Positions 34,601-43,802 are shown, numbered from the stretch's first letter. The stretch is 64,000 bases of DNA from Aeromonas sp. FDAARGOS 1405 (GCF_019048265.1 NZ_CP077311.1:1464001-1528000), one strand, 5' to 3'. Numbers and translations: made by a program. Notes: a model not told the origin generated them from the sequence alone.

Positions 34601-36568
34601 ATGAAACATGATGTTTTATATAATAGCAACGTAAATATACAAAATGAAAAATCTAAACCTGATTGTTTGTATTATATTGGGATGGAGCCAAAGGACGAAT
34701 TTGTAGTTAGTCGAGACATGGAAGGGAAGCCCCTATCGTATTATTTGGATGATATGTGGAACTGGTCTATCTATAATAATGGGAAAAAAGCGGCATTCAA
34801 TTTTTACGTGAAGCTAAATAATGAGACCATTTTTTCCTTATGTTTAAAAAAGGAAATGAAGTGGATATTCTTTTCTTTAATATGGATGAAAAAAGGGCCA
34901 ATCCTTTCATTTAGAACTCTTAGTAGCTATCTTAGCTTGCTTAGAGCGTTGGGCCTTTATCTTGTAGATAAAAACTTAACCTATAAACAGTTCTTTTCGA
35001 ATAATAAATACATTGATGGTTTTTCTAATTCGATTAATCAAGGCCGTATGTCTAAATTAGGTATGTTGATTCGGCATTGTCACTTGCTTTTTGATATTAA
35101 TGTTATGAGGTCGGATAAGGAAGGAATTCTTTTATCCATAAGTAGAAAAAAGCATGAATATATAAGTGGTCTTTATCAACATCCACCTATACCATCGAGA
35201 ATATATTCAAATATTATCAAGGTTGTTAAAGATGATTTAGATGACATTTCATCATCAATAGACAAGATAATAGAACTATCTAACCGCTGTATTGAAGATC
35301 CTCTTCTAGGGCTTGGAAGAGGTGGGCTCAAGAAAAAAAGAGCTAGAGGAGAGAAGGTTTATTTGGAACCTGGGAAAGCTAGTTTTCTAAATTTGTTAGA
35401 AGAATATGGCTTGGTATCATTTTTCAGTCGTCATAATTTAAGGATGGATCGGCAAGGATTGTCATCTGCATGTTCATTTATACAAAAATGTGTTGCGGTA
35501 GCTATACAGATTTTTTCTGGAATGCGTATTAGTGAGGTCGATTCGCTTCCTTATAATTGTATTAAAGAGCATATATTAAATGGGAAAGTGCATTATCTTA
35601 TAGAAGGTTTTACAACAAAATTCAATCACGGAATAAATTTGAAAGCAAAATGGGTGACGAATCACGATGGTGTTACTTCAATACATTTAGCAAGAAAAAT
35701 CTCTGATCTTATATATTCAGCTTCGCAGATTAGAGTTCATGATGAAGATAGAGTTCTATTTGCAAGCATAACTCAATTGCCATTCTCACCAGGGGTTAAA
35801 CAAGAGGCTCGTGCGATCACTAGTATTAAAATAAATCAGTATGTATCAGAGAAAACACTCGAGATTACTAACTCAGATATTGATGAGCTTAAGATAATTG
35901 AGCCATTTAGGAATTGGGATAAGGACGAAAAAATTAAAGTTGGTGAAAAATGGCCATTCACTAGTCATCAAGCTAGAAGATCATTGGCATTATATGCATC
36001 ACATTCTGGTCTTGTGTCATTACCATCACTAAAACTTCAACTAAAGCATATAACGACAGAGATGACGTTGTATTATGCGAAAGGGAGTGAGTTAGCGGTC
36101 AATATAATAAATCCTAAATCAGACCATTTTGCGAATGAATATCAAAGGTCACAGCATTTTTCACAGGCGCAATCATACCTCAATGTGATTTTTGATGAGA
36201 ATTCAAAATTGGCTGGTATTCACGGCTTAATCGTAAATCGTCAGTCATCATCCGAGCACACGATTATATTTAATGATAAGGCAGAGACTATTAAAAAGTT
36301 TCAAAAGGGAGAGCTTTCATATAGGGAGACTTTCTTAGGTGGATGCACGTTAATTGGTGAGTGCGACAAGCGGATAACAAACCCATTTACGGAGTGCTTA
36401 GATTGCGCCAGTGCCATTATTAAAAGGGATAAACTAGATAAAATAATTCTGGACCAAACAAATTTAATTAAAATGCTTGATGAAGGTTCTTTTGAATGGA
36501 AGAAGGAAAAGAAAGAGTTGGATTACTTGCTCGGATTTAGAGATAAATATAAATGGGGGGCGGAATGA
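34601..36568 (+). CDS. Tyrosine recombinase 3 of the trio (GmtZ-like)
   Basis: A 655-residue tyrosine recombinase with an apparently intact active site: Arg309 in FSGMRISEVD, His456 and Arg459 in SHQARRSLAL, His483 in LKHITTEMT and nucleophile Tyr492. As in the second protein, the C-terminus carries a cysteine cluster (GGCTLIGEC then CLDCASAII). It begins on the base after the previous stop and overlaps the next gene by four bases. Position and size suggest the gamma-mobile-trio integrase GmtZ; a search against the GmtZ family would settle this. Confidence 0.75.
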   Translation: MKHDVLYNSNVNIQNEKSKPDCLYYIGMEPKDEFVVSRDMEGKPLSYYLDDMWNWSIYNNGKKAAFNFYVKLNNETIFSLCLKKEMKWIFFSLIWMKKGPILSFRTLSSYLSLLRALGLYLVDKNLTYKQFFSNNKYIDGFSNSINQGRMSKLGMLIRHCHLLFDINVMRSDKEGILLSISRKKHEYISGLYQHPPIPSRIYSNIIKVVKDDLDDISSSIDKIIELSNRCIEDPLLGLGRGGLKKKRARGEKVYLEPGKASFLNLLEEYGLVSFFSRHNLRMDRQGLSSACSFIQKCVAVAIQIFSGMRISEVDSLPYNCIKEHILNGKVHYLIEGFTTKFNHGINLKAKWVTNHDGVTSIHLARKISDLIYSASQIRVHDEDRVLFASITQLPFSPGVKQEARAITSIKINQYVSEKTLEITNSDIDELKIIEPFRNWDKDEKIKVGEKWPFTSHQARRSLALYASHSGLVSLPSLKLQLKHITTEMTLYYAKGSELAVNIINPKSDHFANEYQRSQHFSQAQSYLNVIFDENSKLAGIHGLIVNRQSSSEHTIIFNDKAETIKKFQKGELSYRETFLGGCTLIGECDKRITNPFTECLDCASAIIKRDKLDKIILDQTNLIKMLDEGSFEWKKEKKELDYLLGFRDKYKWGAE

Positions 36569-36918
36569 ATTCAATAAATGATTATTATGAGGCTTTACAA
36601 CGGTTAGTTGAAGGTAAGCAAAAAATAGTACCGATAGGAAGTAAAATTAATAATGACACGGTCGCTTTAGAGGCTGGTCGAACTCGTGGCTCAATTAAAA
36701 AATCTAGAGCAAGTCATGAGAAACTAATTAATGACATAAGACTTGCTGAACAAGGTCTCCTTATGAAAGACCCTAATGTACAGCATGACGCAGATAGGGA
36801 AAAAGTTGTTTATTTAAAAAATATGTTAGATGAGAGTCTTGAGCGAGAAATATCACTATTATTTGAAAACTTCAATCTTCATCAGGAAATCCTGAGGTTA
36901 AAAGAACGGAAAAAATAA
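36565..36918 (+). CDS. Small coiled-coil protein of the recombinase module (GmtX/TnpC-like)
   Basis: A 117-residue, highly charged helical protein (DYYEALQRLVEGKQKIVP, then ALEAGRTRGSIKKSRASH, then a long coiled coil to the end). This resembles the small accessory proteins at the end of such modules: GmtX of gamma-mobile-trio islands and TnpC of Tn554. GGGGGGCGGA just before ATG 36565 is the ribosome site, and ATGA overlaps the previous stop. The N-terminal half looks able to bind DNA and may set orientation or efficiency of recombination; that role is inference. Confidence 0.68.
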   Translation: MNSINDYYEALQRLVEGKQKIVPIGSKINNDTVALEAGRTRGSIKKSRASHEKLINDIRLAEQGLLMKDPNVQHDADREKVVYLKNMLDESLEREISLLFENFNLHQEILRLKERKK

Positions 36919-37304
36919 ATGCGGATTTCATGCTGGATGATGAACGACTCAAGATAAAGCATTGTTTTTGTTGGTGGTTTTTTTTCGCATGAGAAAACAT
37001 CAGGATTTCTCATGCGAAAAGTTCTTATGAAGTCAGTCTTACTAAACTTAGTTTTAAACTATTTCTAATGTATTTATATGTACACAAGAATGCTTTAATG
37101 TTTTTATGATAAATCTTTTATCCATCTTGAATAAATGTTTATTTATATATCATATGCATATTTAGGTGCTATGCGGTATGAAATTTTTGATTTTAAGTCG
37201 CAAAAACTACCTGATTTTGTTGAAAGGGATATTGGCAACTGGCAAGCTTAGGTAATGTTTTCATAGGAAACTTACTGCCTAGTAGGTTGTCGACGGGAGT
37301 ATTG
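36919..37304. other. Gap between recombinase module and defence genes, with an ORF remnant
   Basis: This 386-base AT-rich gap holds the long hairpin at 36982-37020 and probably the promoter of hamA. A 26-codon reading frame (37171-37251) begins MRYEIFDFKSQK and has no clear ribosome site; it may be the remnant of a longer gene. GGGAG at 37295-37299 is the ribosome site for hamA. Confidence 0.45.
36982..37020. repeat. Perfect 15-bp hairpin
   Basis: TTTTCGCATGAGAAA (36982-36996) and TTTCTCATGCGAAAA (37006-37020) are perfect complements around a 9-base loop. There is no T tract on the downstream side of either strand, so a simple terminator is doubtful. A recombination or protein-binding site, or a structured RNA, is possible. 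Confidence 0.7.
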
Positions 37305-38105
37305 ATGCCGCTTACACTGAGATCAGTAACACATGAAAAACTTTGCCATGGTTCACGTTGGATCATCTCTAATGAAGATGACCTAGCATCTAAGGTTGCA
37401 TATCTGGCATTGGGGCAGTCACGTCATGTAGCAAAAATACTATCTCACCTCGATCCAGCTGCTCCTCAGACCCGTGCTGATGCTGCTCGTGGGGCAATAA
37501 ATCTTCTGACAGTCCCGCAAAATGTTGACCCTTATCATAGAGATGGATGGATCTTCCAAGCGATCTCTTGGATTGCAGCCTACAAGAATGAAGGCGGAGC
37601 AATTGTTCGAGCACCACACAGTATCCTTGCACACAAGGGATTTGATGGTATGCAGCTTAAATTGGATGTGAATAATGAGAAAGTTATTAGTGTTTTGATC
37701 TTTGAGGATAAGGCAACAGAGAACGATAGATCGACAATTAGAGAGGACGTATGGGCTGGTATCCGAGCATTGGAAAGTGGTGAGAGGATACCTGAACTTA
37801 TTCAAGAAACTGGCGCTCTTTTGGCTGCAAATCAGTTACGGTTTCGCACGTTAGATATTGATGCGGCGATTGAGACCATTGCATGGGATGACGTTCGTAG
37901 TTATAGGGTTGCGATTACGGTTGATGCAAAACGTGAGAATGATAAAAAGCGAATGGCTCTTTTCAAGGGGTTTGATACGGTTGCACCAGGTGCACTATCT
38001 CGTCGGCAGGCTGAAACAATGTACATCCCTGAGTTGAGAAAGTGGATGGATCAATTTGCAAATAAAGCAATAAAGCAGATTGAGAATTGGAGGGATAATG
38101 TTTGA
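37305..38105 (+). CDS. hamA: Hachiman-like HamA nuclease
   Basis: A 266-residue protein whose centre has a PD-(D/E)xK-type signature: Asp114 in KGFDGMQLKLD, then Glu134-x-Lys136 in LIFEDKATEN. This matches the HamA/AbpA (DUF1837) nuclease of the anti-phage system Hachiman, and the large helicase directly downstream supports the match. In Hachiman, HamA is held inactive by HamB and degrades DNA when the helicase senses phage-associated DNA. ATG 37305 fits GGGAG at 37295; the TTG at 37287 is less likely. The last eight bases overlap hamB. The sequence looks divergent from well-known HamA, so the subtype is uncertain. Confidence 0.75.
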   Translation: MPLTLRSVTHEKLCHGSRWIISNEDDLASKVAYLALGQSRHVAKILSHLDPAAPQTRADAARGAINLLTVPQNVDPYHRDGWIFQAISWIAAYKNEGGAIVRAPHSILAHKGFDGMQLKLDVNNEKVISVLIFEDKATENDRSTIREDVWAGIRALESGERIPELIQETGALLAANQLRFRTLDIDAAIETIAWDDVRSYRVAITVDAKRENDKKRMALFKGFDTVAPGALSRRQAETMYIPELRKWMDQFANKAIKQIENWRDNV

Positions 38106-41100
38106 TCCTGTAACGACAAAGCTGATAAGTGATGCACCGCCACTTAATTCGTTAGACCTAGAGACACTCCCACAAACATTTACTCATGCATTTGCCGAGA
38201 TTGTTGCAACCCGTATTCGATTACGAGATTCTGCTTCTCTTGATATGGCAGAACGTTCCGCAGATTTGGTTAAAATTCTTAACCAGATGCGTCGCTTGGC
38301 TGCGGCACAGGAGCTGCTAGTTGCTACTTCACCTAATCGCAGCGATCGTGCGGCAGCTGCCTTTGTTGCTGGAACTGCACACCAGCTTTGTCTTATGGCA
38401 GAGACTATAGGAGAAGATAACAAACCTCGAATACCTTACATTAATGCGAATAGTGTAGCGCCAGAAATTTGTTGTACTTTACTTTTTTTGATCGCTGACT
38501 CTCAAAGTGATGCTGCTGAGATGGCTAAATATTTGGCTAAAAATATAGATGATCAATCGGCAGAAATGCATCTAATTAAAGCTATAGGCGATCTCGCAAC
38601 CGGTAGGCTTTCACAAATAATAAATTCAAAAGGAAAAATAATCTATAGTGAACCAGTCGATCAAAGTGGACTTGGGTTAGCTGTCGATGCACTATTGAAA
38701 CACTTGCACCACGGCATTTTTTTGCTAGCTTCGGAATTGCTGACAAATTCGAATAATAAAACGGAAGAGTCTTTATCTAAGAGAGTCTTTATCGAAGTAA
38801 TTGATCTATGTATGGAGCCCATAGATGGGGTATTTGATGTAGATGGGGCAAATTCTTATAGTATTTTCCCAGGCCCTCTTCATATCGCTAAGTTGCTACT
38901 AGCAATCTCAGGCGATCTTGATAATGCAACAATATGTCGTGTGCAGGCTCCTGTTGGGGTAGATGAAGAACAATGGTGGAGTTTTATTCATCGAACTGCA
39001 CTTAGACGTCCATATTTATGGCGTAATCATCGTGCGGCTATTGAGGAGGGATATCTTGAATGTGGGGTTTCAGCTGCTATCAGTTTTCCTACTGGAGGTG
39101 GAAAATCCACTCTTGCTGAGTTGAAGATTGCGGTGACTCTCTTTCGAGGCCATAAAGCAGTTGTACTTGCACCAACGTTAGCTCTGGTCGATCAAACTGC
39201 ATCTGTACTTCAAAATACTTTCAGAGGCACCGACGTATTAGGTGACTTGGATGATGAAATTGTCTTTTCCTCGGCAGTTGAATTTCCTGAAGTTATCGTG
39301 ACAACACCTGAGCGATGTTTAATGTTGCAATCATTACAGCCTGATGCATTTAAAGATGTTGGGCTAATAATGTTTGATGAGTGTCATCTTTTGCATCCAC
39401 GAGATTCAGACAGAAGCCGACGAAGTATTGATTCGATGTTGTGCATCTTGAATTTAACTCAGTTGGCTCCAGAGGCAGACCTCTTACTTATTTCGGCAAT
39501 GATGAAAAATGCCGAGGAGATTGCTGGATGGATTGCTGAGCTGACAGGAAGACGTTGTCTTGCTCTCGATTTGGCGTGGAAACCTACTCGTCAAGCACGA
39601 GGTTGTGTCGCCTACAGTTCAGAGCAAATCACGGAACTCGAAATGTTACTTCAGCAAGGGCTGAAAACGTGTAATACAAAAAATGTCCCAGCTAAGATTA
39701 AGTCGCAGTTGGTTGCATATCCGCAAGCATTTTTTTGCTTAAGGCAAACTTGGGCGACTAGAACACGTAGTGACTATGCGCTAATGGATTTACTTGATCA
39801 GCCTGTAGCTCTAGGCACAGGGGTTCGTGCTGAGCCTAAAAAGTGGTATCTAACACCAAATGCTAATCAGGTGGCAGGGGCTATTGCTGCCGCTGCGGCC
39901 AGTGTCGGTTTGAAGACACTTATTTTCGTGCAAAGTACAGTCATGGCAGAATCTTCTGTTAGTCATTTTCAGAAGCTGATACCTAATATTCGAGTTGTAC
40001 TGACTAAAGAGGAACACGCATTTAGAAAAGTTGTAGAAGAAGAGTTAGGAGGTCCACAATATTGTTATTTACAACTAGATGATAGCGGTTGTGTTGTTGG
40101 TAGCGCATCAAGTCATCATGCTCAACTGCTGAAACCTGAACGACTTCTACATGAGTCTTTGTTTAAACGCCGTGATGGTATCAAAGTCCTTTTCGCTACA
40201 TCCACGCTTGCTCAAGGTATGAACCTCCCAAGTGATATTGTATTAATTGCTGGTGATAGTCGATGGGATGTCGATGGTGATTCAATGAAGCAGCTTGATG
40301 CTCATGAATTGCTTAATGCCGCTGGGCGAGCTGGCCGTGCTGGTGAGGGTGGACAGGGATTCGTTTTGGTTATTCCTAGTAAGGTAATTAGCTTCGATGA
40401 CAAGCAAAATAATATAACTAAGCACTGGATGACTTTGCAGGGTATCTTCGCACAATCAGACCAGTGTTTAGAGATAGATGACCCACTATCTTCAATACTT
40501 GATTATATTCATGATGGCCTTTATGAAGGCAATCAGGATTATTTTCTTGCTCGGTTACCAATCGGTGATAATGACACTACAGATGGCCCTGCAAAATTGA
40601 TGATTAACAGGTCGTTTATTGCTTACCGCATGAGGAAAGAAAATAGATATGAATGGATAGATAGTCGTATAAATTCAGCTATTGGACGGCGAGCAGCTCT
40701 TGTACCAAAGCAGGAGATAACTTGGCTTGAGCGTATAGCATCATCAACGGGACTGCCCTACGAAATTATCGCAAGCCTAACGAGCTTCTTGGAAACTGAA
40801 AAGTTTGAAGGTGATTCTTATCAATGTATGGAGAAACTATTCAACTGGATTTACACTCGCCCAGAATGGCTACTCCAATTGATAAGGCCAAATGATATTG
40901 AAGGTTTGTTTGGTAAGAGTTACAGATCTCTTAATAGTGATATAGATAGGGCAAATATGGCCTTGCCAGTCATCAAGACATTACTTAAAACATGGATGGA
41001 TGGTAAGCCATTGTGTGAACTTGAACGTGCTATTGGCACACCTGAAAATAAAATAAAAACTTGCGAAACAGCACGGCATTTTGCTGTTCGTCTGACAGCT

Positions 41101-41403
41101 GACCTTGCATTCTTAGCAGGCCTCCCAGCGAGAATTATTGCTGCAAAAGCAGCCATTCTTTGTGAAGAACCATTGGTCAAAACGACTTTGATAACATTAA
41201 GTGGTGCAGTCAGAAAAGGCTGCTCCAGTCCTGAAATTCTTGCTAATGCTGTTTTGCTTAAGTCATATTCTCGGCCAGCAGCACGAGCGAAGTTCGAACA
41301 GATTTTGCCTTATTTGGTGTCTGGTGGTCAGTTTGATAGCTTTGAGAGCATACAGGTCAGAGTTCGTCATGCACATGATATAGCATTATTTAGTAACCTA
41401 TAG
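38098..41403 (+). CDS. hamB: Hachiman-like HamB DExH helicase
   Basis: A 1101-residue superfamily 2 helicase of the Ski2-like type. Walker A is SFPTGGGKST (Lys336), the Walker B box is Asp427-Glu-Cys-His, motif V is in ATSTLAQGMNLP and motif VI in NAAGRAGRAG (about 741-749). About 320 residues precede the helicase core and about 300 helical residues follow it. This is the layout and size of HamB, the sensor of the two-gene Hachiman system. GGAGGG overlaps the end of hamA. The 32-base gap to the next gene suggests a longer operon. Confidence 0.8.
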   Translation: MFDPVTTKLISDAPPLNSLDLETLPQTFTHAFAEIVATRIRLRDSASLDMAERSADLVKILNQMRRLAAAQELLVATSPNRSDRAAAAFVAGTAHQLCLMAETIGEDNKPRIPYINANSVAPEICCTLLFLIADSQSDAAEMAKYLAKNIDDQSAEMHLIKAIGDLATGRLSQIINSKGKIIYSEPVDQSGLGLAVDALLKHLHHGIFLLASELLTNSNNKTEESLSKRVFIEVIDLCMEPIDGVFDVDGANSYSIFPGPLHIAKLLLAISGDLDNATICRVQAPVGVDEEQWWSFIHRTALRRPYLWRNHRAAIEEGYLECGVSAAISFPTGGGKSTLAELKIAVTLFRGHKAVVLAPTLALVDQTASVLQNTFRGTDVLGDLDDEIVFSSAVEFPEVIVTTPERCLMLQSLQPDAFKDVGLIMFDECHLLHPRDSDRSRRSIDSMLCILNLTQLAPEADLLLISAMMKNAEEIAGWIAELTGRRCLALDLAWKPTRQARGCVAYSSEQITELEMLLQQGLKTCNTKNVPAKIKSQLVAYPQAFFCLRQTWATRTRSDYALMDLLDQPVALGTGVRAEPKKWYLTPNANQVAGAIAAAAASVGLKTLIFVQSTVMAESSVSHFQKLIPNIRVVLTKEEHAFRKVVEEELGGPQYCYLQLDDSGCVVGSASSHHAQLLKPERLLHESLFKRRDGIKVLFATSTLAQGMNLPSDIVLIAGDSRWDVDGDSMKQLDAHELLNAAGRAGRAGEGGQGFVLVIPSKVISFDDKQNNITKHWMTLQGIFAQSDQCLEIDDPLSSILDYIHDGLYEGNQDYFLARLPIGDNDTTDGPAKLMINRSFIAYRMRKENRYEWIDSRINSAIGRRAALVPKQEITWLERIASSTGLPYEIIASLTSFLETEKFEGDSYQCMEKLFNWIYTRPEWLLQLIRPNDIEGLFGKSYRSLNSDIDRANMALPVIKTLLKTWMDGKPLCELERAIGTPENKIKTCETARHFAVRLTADLAFLAGLPARIIAAKAAILCEEPLVKTTLITLSGAVRKGCSSPEILANAVLLKSYSRPAARAKFEQILPYLVSGGQFDSFESIQVRVRHAHDIALFSNL

Positions 41404-41435
41404 ACTTTATATGGCATATACGGGGTTTTATAGAA

Positions 41436-42770
41436 ATGTTTGATGAAATAATCTCTTCTTTAAAAGGAACGGCTACAACAAGGATTCGTGATCCGATTGT
41501 TGGATCATTCTTGATATCATGGTGTATATTTAACTGGAAGCCTCTTGCTCTTTTATTTTTTGGCAATGGGAAAGCATATGAAAGAATTGAGAGCTTTTAT
41601 CAATACTACTCTGAGAGTGATTTCTTACAGGAGAAGTCTATTTTCATATGGCCATTATTATTCACTTCTTTCTATTTGTTCGTTTTCCCATGGCTATCCC
41701 TAATTGTTAAATCTATTCAATCCAAAGCGACTAAACTTCAACATAAGCAGGCTGTGGAGCTTGATATCGTAAAAGCTAACCAACAAGAATTATTAAATAA
41801 AGCGTTATTACGAGCAGATCCTGATAAGAGATTCTTAGAGGAAGCGGTTCAGCTAGAGTTTCAACGAGAAACTACTTTGATGGAAAAGGAAAAGGAGAGG
41901 GTTCTTTTGCTAGAGTCAATGGCCAAGAGGGCTGCTGAAATTGCTGCAAAGAGTAAATCAGATGCCAATATATCTCGAATTGAAGAAGAAAAGAAATTAA
42001 AGCAAATTGAGATTGAACGGCAACGTTTTGAAATAAGTAACATGCGTAATCAATCAACACTAGCATCACACAGGTTTCCATCTATTTATTTGTTCATGGA
42101 TTTAATTGAAAAAAGCTTGAAAGATGATGAATATACTGTGTCGCTTTCATTTTTAGGTGATATTGTTGCTGCAATTTTTGGATATGATGACTTACATGAA
42201 ATATTGAATGATAGTGATTTTTGTAATGAAAACTTCTCTAGTGTGAGCTACATTTATTATGATGAAGATATTCTGGTAAAGCGGCTTGAAGAAATCATAA
42301 GTAATATCTCTAGTGGGGAAGAGGCTATTACAACTGAAGTACTTTATGACCACATTCAGATGATCTTCGAAAAGTCACCGTATAAATTTATATCTGCGGA
42401 GAGTCTTGCTGAATTGGCTAGGGAATCCATTGAGTCTGATTCGTATAATTTGTTGGCAGATGATGGTGTGTCAGGGGCAATTGCAGAGTCTGATACAATA
42501 TTTGAAGAAGTCTATGTTGAAGGGATTCTAAATTCAGATTTAGATGATGGATTTAATGTTGAATTAGATGCAAGTGCTAGTGGCTACCACCGTAAAGAAA
42601 ATGACATTCCTGGGCGCAGTATGAGGATTCATATCAAGGTATCTTACCCTGCTATCATTGGTAAATATTGTTTAGGCCCAATGGAAGTTGATGAGGTGAA
42701 TGGATCGCTTGTCGATCTATGGGATGATGAAAATGAACCTAATACTCGGCAACTTAGTTTTGAAGTATGA
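41436..42770 (+). CDS. Membrane-anchored coiled-coil protein of unknown function, next to HamAB
   Basis: I do not recognise this 444-residue protein. After MFDEIISSLKGTATTRIRDPIVGS it has two hydrophobic segments (about residues 24-45 and 66-92) separated by a short polar loop. A long charged coiled coil (about 95-210, rich in Glu, Lys and Arg) follows, then an acidic C-terminal domain. FLGDIVAAIFGYDDLHEIL near residue 240 is a compact hydrophobic helix pair. The likely topology has both termini in the cytoplasm. It follows hamB after 32 bases in the same direction with similar AT-rich codons, so it may be a membrane effector or accessory of the defence operon. A stand-alone defence gene is equally possible. 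Confidence 0.6.
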   Translation: MFDEIISSLKGTATTRIRDPIVGSFLISWCIFNWKPLALLFFGNGKAYERIESFYQYYSESDFLQEKSIFIWPLLFTSFYLFVFPWLSLIVKSIQSKATKLQHKQAVELDIVKANQQELLNKALLRADPDKRFLEEAVQLEFQRETTLMEKEKERVLLLESMAKRAAEIAAKSKSDANISRIEEEKKLKQIEIERQRFEISNMRNQSTLASHRFPSIYLFMDLIEKSLKDDEYTVSLSFLGDIVAAIFGYDDLHEILNDSDFCNENFSSVSYIYYDEDILVKRLEEIISNISSGEEAITTEVLYDHIQMIFEKSPYKFISAESLAELARESIESDSYNLLADDGVSGAIAESDTIFEEVYVEGILNSDLDDGFNVELDASASGYHRKENDIPGRSMRIHIKVSYPAIIGKYCLGPMEVDEVNGSLVDLWDDENEPNTRQLSFEV

Positions 42771-42841
42771 TGGTCATTATATTGTATATAGTCACTCTGA
42801 CTGAGTGAGCTAGTCAGATAGAATTTAAAGGATAATGCAGT

Positions 42842-43285
42842 ATGTCAGAAGTTCTTGGTTATGCAGTATATAGCGAAATAGAAAATGGTTTTTTAGTTGA
42901 GGCTTCACCGAGTTTTTATCATTGGGACCCAGCCTCTGCGATTATGTATGCTAACCCTGATGACGCGTGGGCTTCAGCAAGCAGGAGAGGCAATGGTTTA
43001 GCGGAAGCAGTTGTTATTTATCGTAATGTGGATGGTTCACTTAGTTTCGATGCGATAGAGCGAGCTGGCAAAGCGCCTATTGGAAGTTGGATTGTTACTG
43101 TTAAATTGGATATATCTCCTAAAGTACCTCATTATGTGACTAGTGCTGGTAAAAAAATAAAGCTTTCTAGCAAGGAAGTGGATGCTAAAGGGTATCATAC
43201 AAAAGCCAAAGCCGATCAGATTGCTATAACCTTAAATAAGGTGGAAGGTATAACGGCTAGCGTGTATGAAGTTATCACGACATAA
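42842..43285 (+). CDS. 147-residue protein of unknown function in the defence cluster
   Basis: I do not recognise this soluble 147-residue protein. There is no signal peptide or membrane segment. Aromatic-rich stretches such as GYAVYSEIENGFLVEASPSF precede a basic middle (SAGKKIKLSSKEVDAKGYHT) and a mixed alpha/beta end. AAAGGA precedes ATG 42842. It is 71 bases after the membrane coiled-coil gene and has the same orientation and codon use, so it may be the last gene of the HamAB operon, for example an immunity or regulatory protein. That role is a guess from position. Confidence 0.5.
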   Translation: MSEVLGYAVYSEIENGFLVEASPSFYHWDPASAIMYANPDDAWASASRRGNGLAEAVVIYRNVDGSLSFDAIERAGKAPIGSWIVTVKLDISPKVPHYVTSAGKKIKLSSKEVDAKGYHTKAKADQIAITLNKVEGITASVYEVITT

Positions 43286-43595
43286 AATTATAATGCATGG
43301 CATTTATATGTGGAGGGGGTGTTTTACATTAAACTTATTAAATATAAGTGCTTGGTTTTGGCATAAATGGTGTACTGTTGGCGAGTAATAAAGTGCCATA
43401 CTAAGTATCAAAGTGTCATACCGAGAAATAAAGTTTCATCCTTAGTTAGGCCGTAGCCATACCCCATTGGTTGACCGTCTGATGCAGATGTCATAGTGAC
43501 CCTTATCCCATAGTGGACAAATTAATCAATAAACACTTTCCCCTACATAACGTACAGTTTATTCTGGTTTTGCCCAACAGAAGAGGAGGGGAGAA
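43286..43595. other. Non-coding segment with direct repeats
   Basis: This 310-base gap has no gene that I can support. Its centre is the triple 20-bp repeat at 43387-43446. AGAGGAGGGGAG near its end is the ribosome site for the next small gene. Confidence 0.5.
43387..43446. repeat. Three tandem 20-bp repeats
   Basis: AATAAAGTGCCATACTAAGT (43387-43406), ATCAAAGTGTCATACCGAGA (43407-43426) and AATAAAGTTTCATCCTTAGT (43427-43446) follow one another with an exact 20-base period and the shared core AAAGTnnCATnC. A degenerate fourth copy may follow (GTAGCCATAC at 43453-43462). Regular 20-bp repeats of this sort are typical of transposase-binding arms of Tn7- or Tn5053-like ends, or of iterons. Confidence 0.7.
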
Positions 43596-43802
43596 ATGCC
43601 AAAGTATTATGTAAACAGCAATGCCCAGTCTAATGGCGATCATGAGGTTCATGTTGAGACATGCTCTCATCTACCAAGTGTACTTAATCGAGTTGATCTA
43701 GGTTTCCATCAAAACTGCTCCACCGCAGTACAAGCAGCCAAGAAGTTCTATACAAAGTCGAACGGTTGCTATTACTGCTGCAATGCTTGCCACACTAGCT
43801 AA
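43596..43802 (+). CDS. Small Cys-rich protein of mobile elements
   Basis: A 68-residue protein, MPKYYVNSNAQSNGDHEVH at the start, with six cysteines, ending in GCYYCCNACHTS. Similar short proteins beginning with a YYVN.NAQ.NGDHEVH pattern are common on islands and plasmids; their function is unknown to me. The clustered cysteines and histidines suggest a bound metal. An excellent ribosome site (AGGAGGGGAG) supports expression. Confidence 0.65.
   Translation: MPKYYVNSNAQSNGDHEVHVETCSHLPSVLNRVDLGFHQNCSTAVQAAKKFYTKSNGCYYCCNACHTS

Noticed and set aside
41436..42770. Zorya/Gabija/Lamassu component next to HamAB
   Set aside because: No Walker, MotA-like, nuclease or SMC motif is visible; the protein shows only two membrane helices and a coiled coil.
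43387..43446. CRISPR array
   Set aside because: The three repeats are directly adjacent with no spacers, and no cas genes are nearby.
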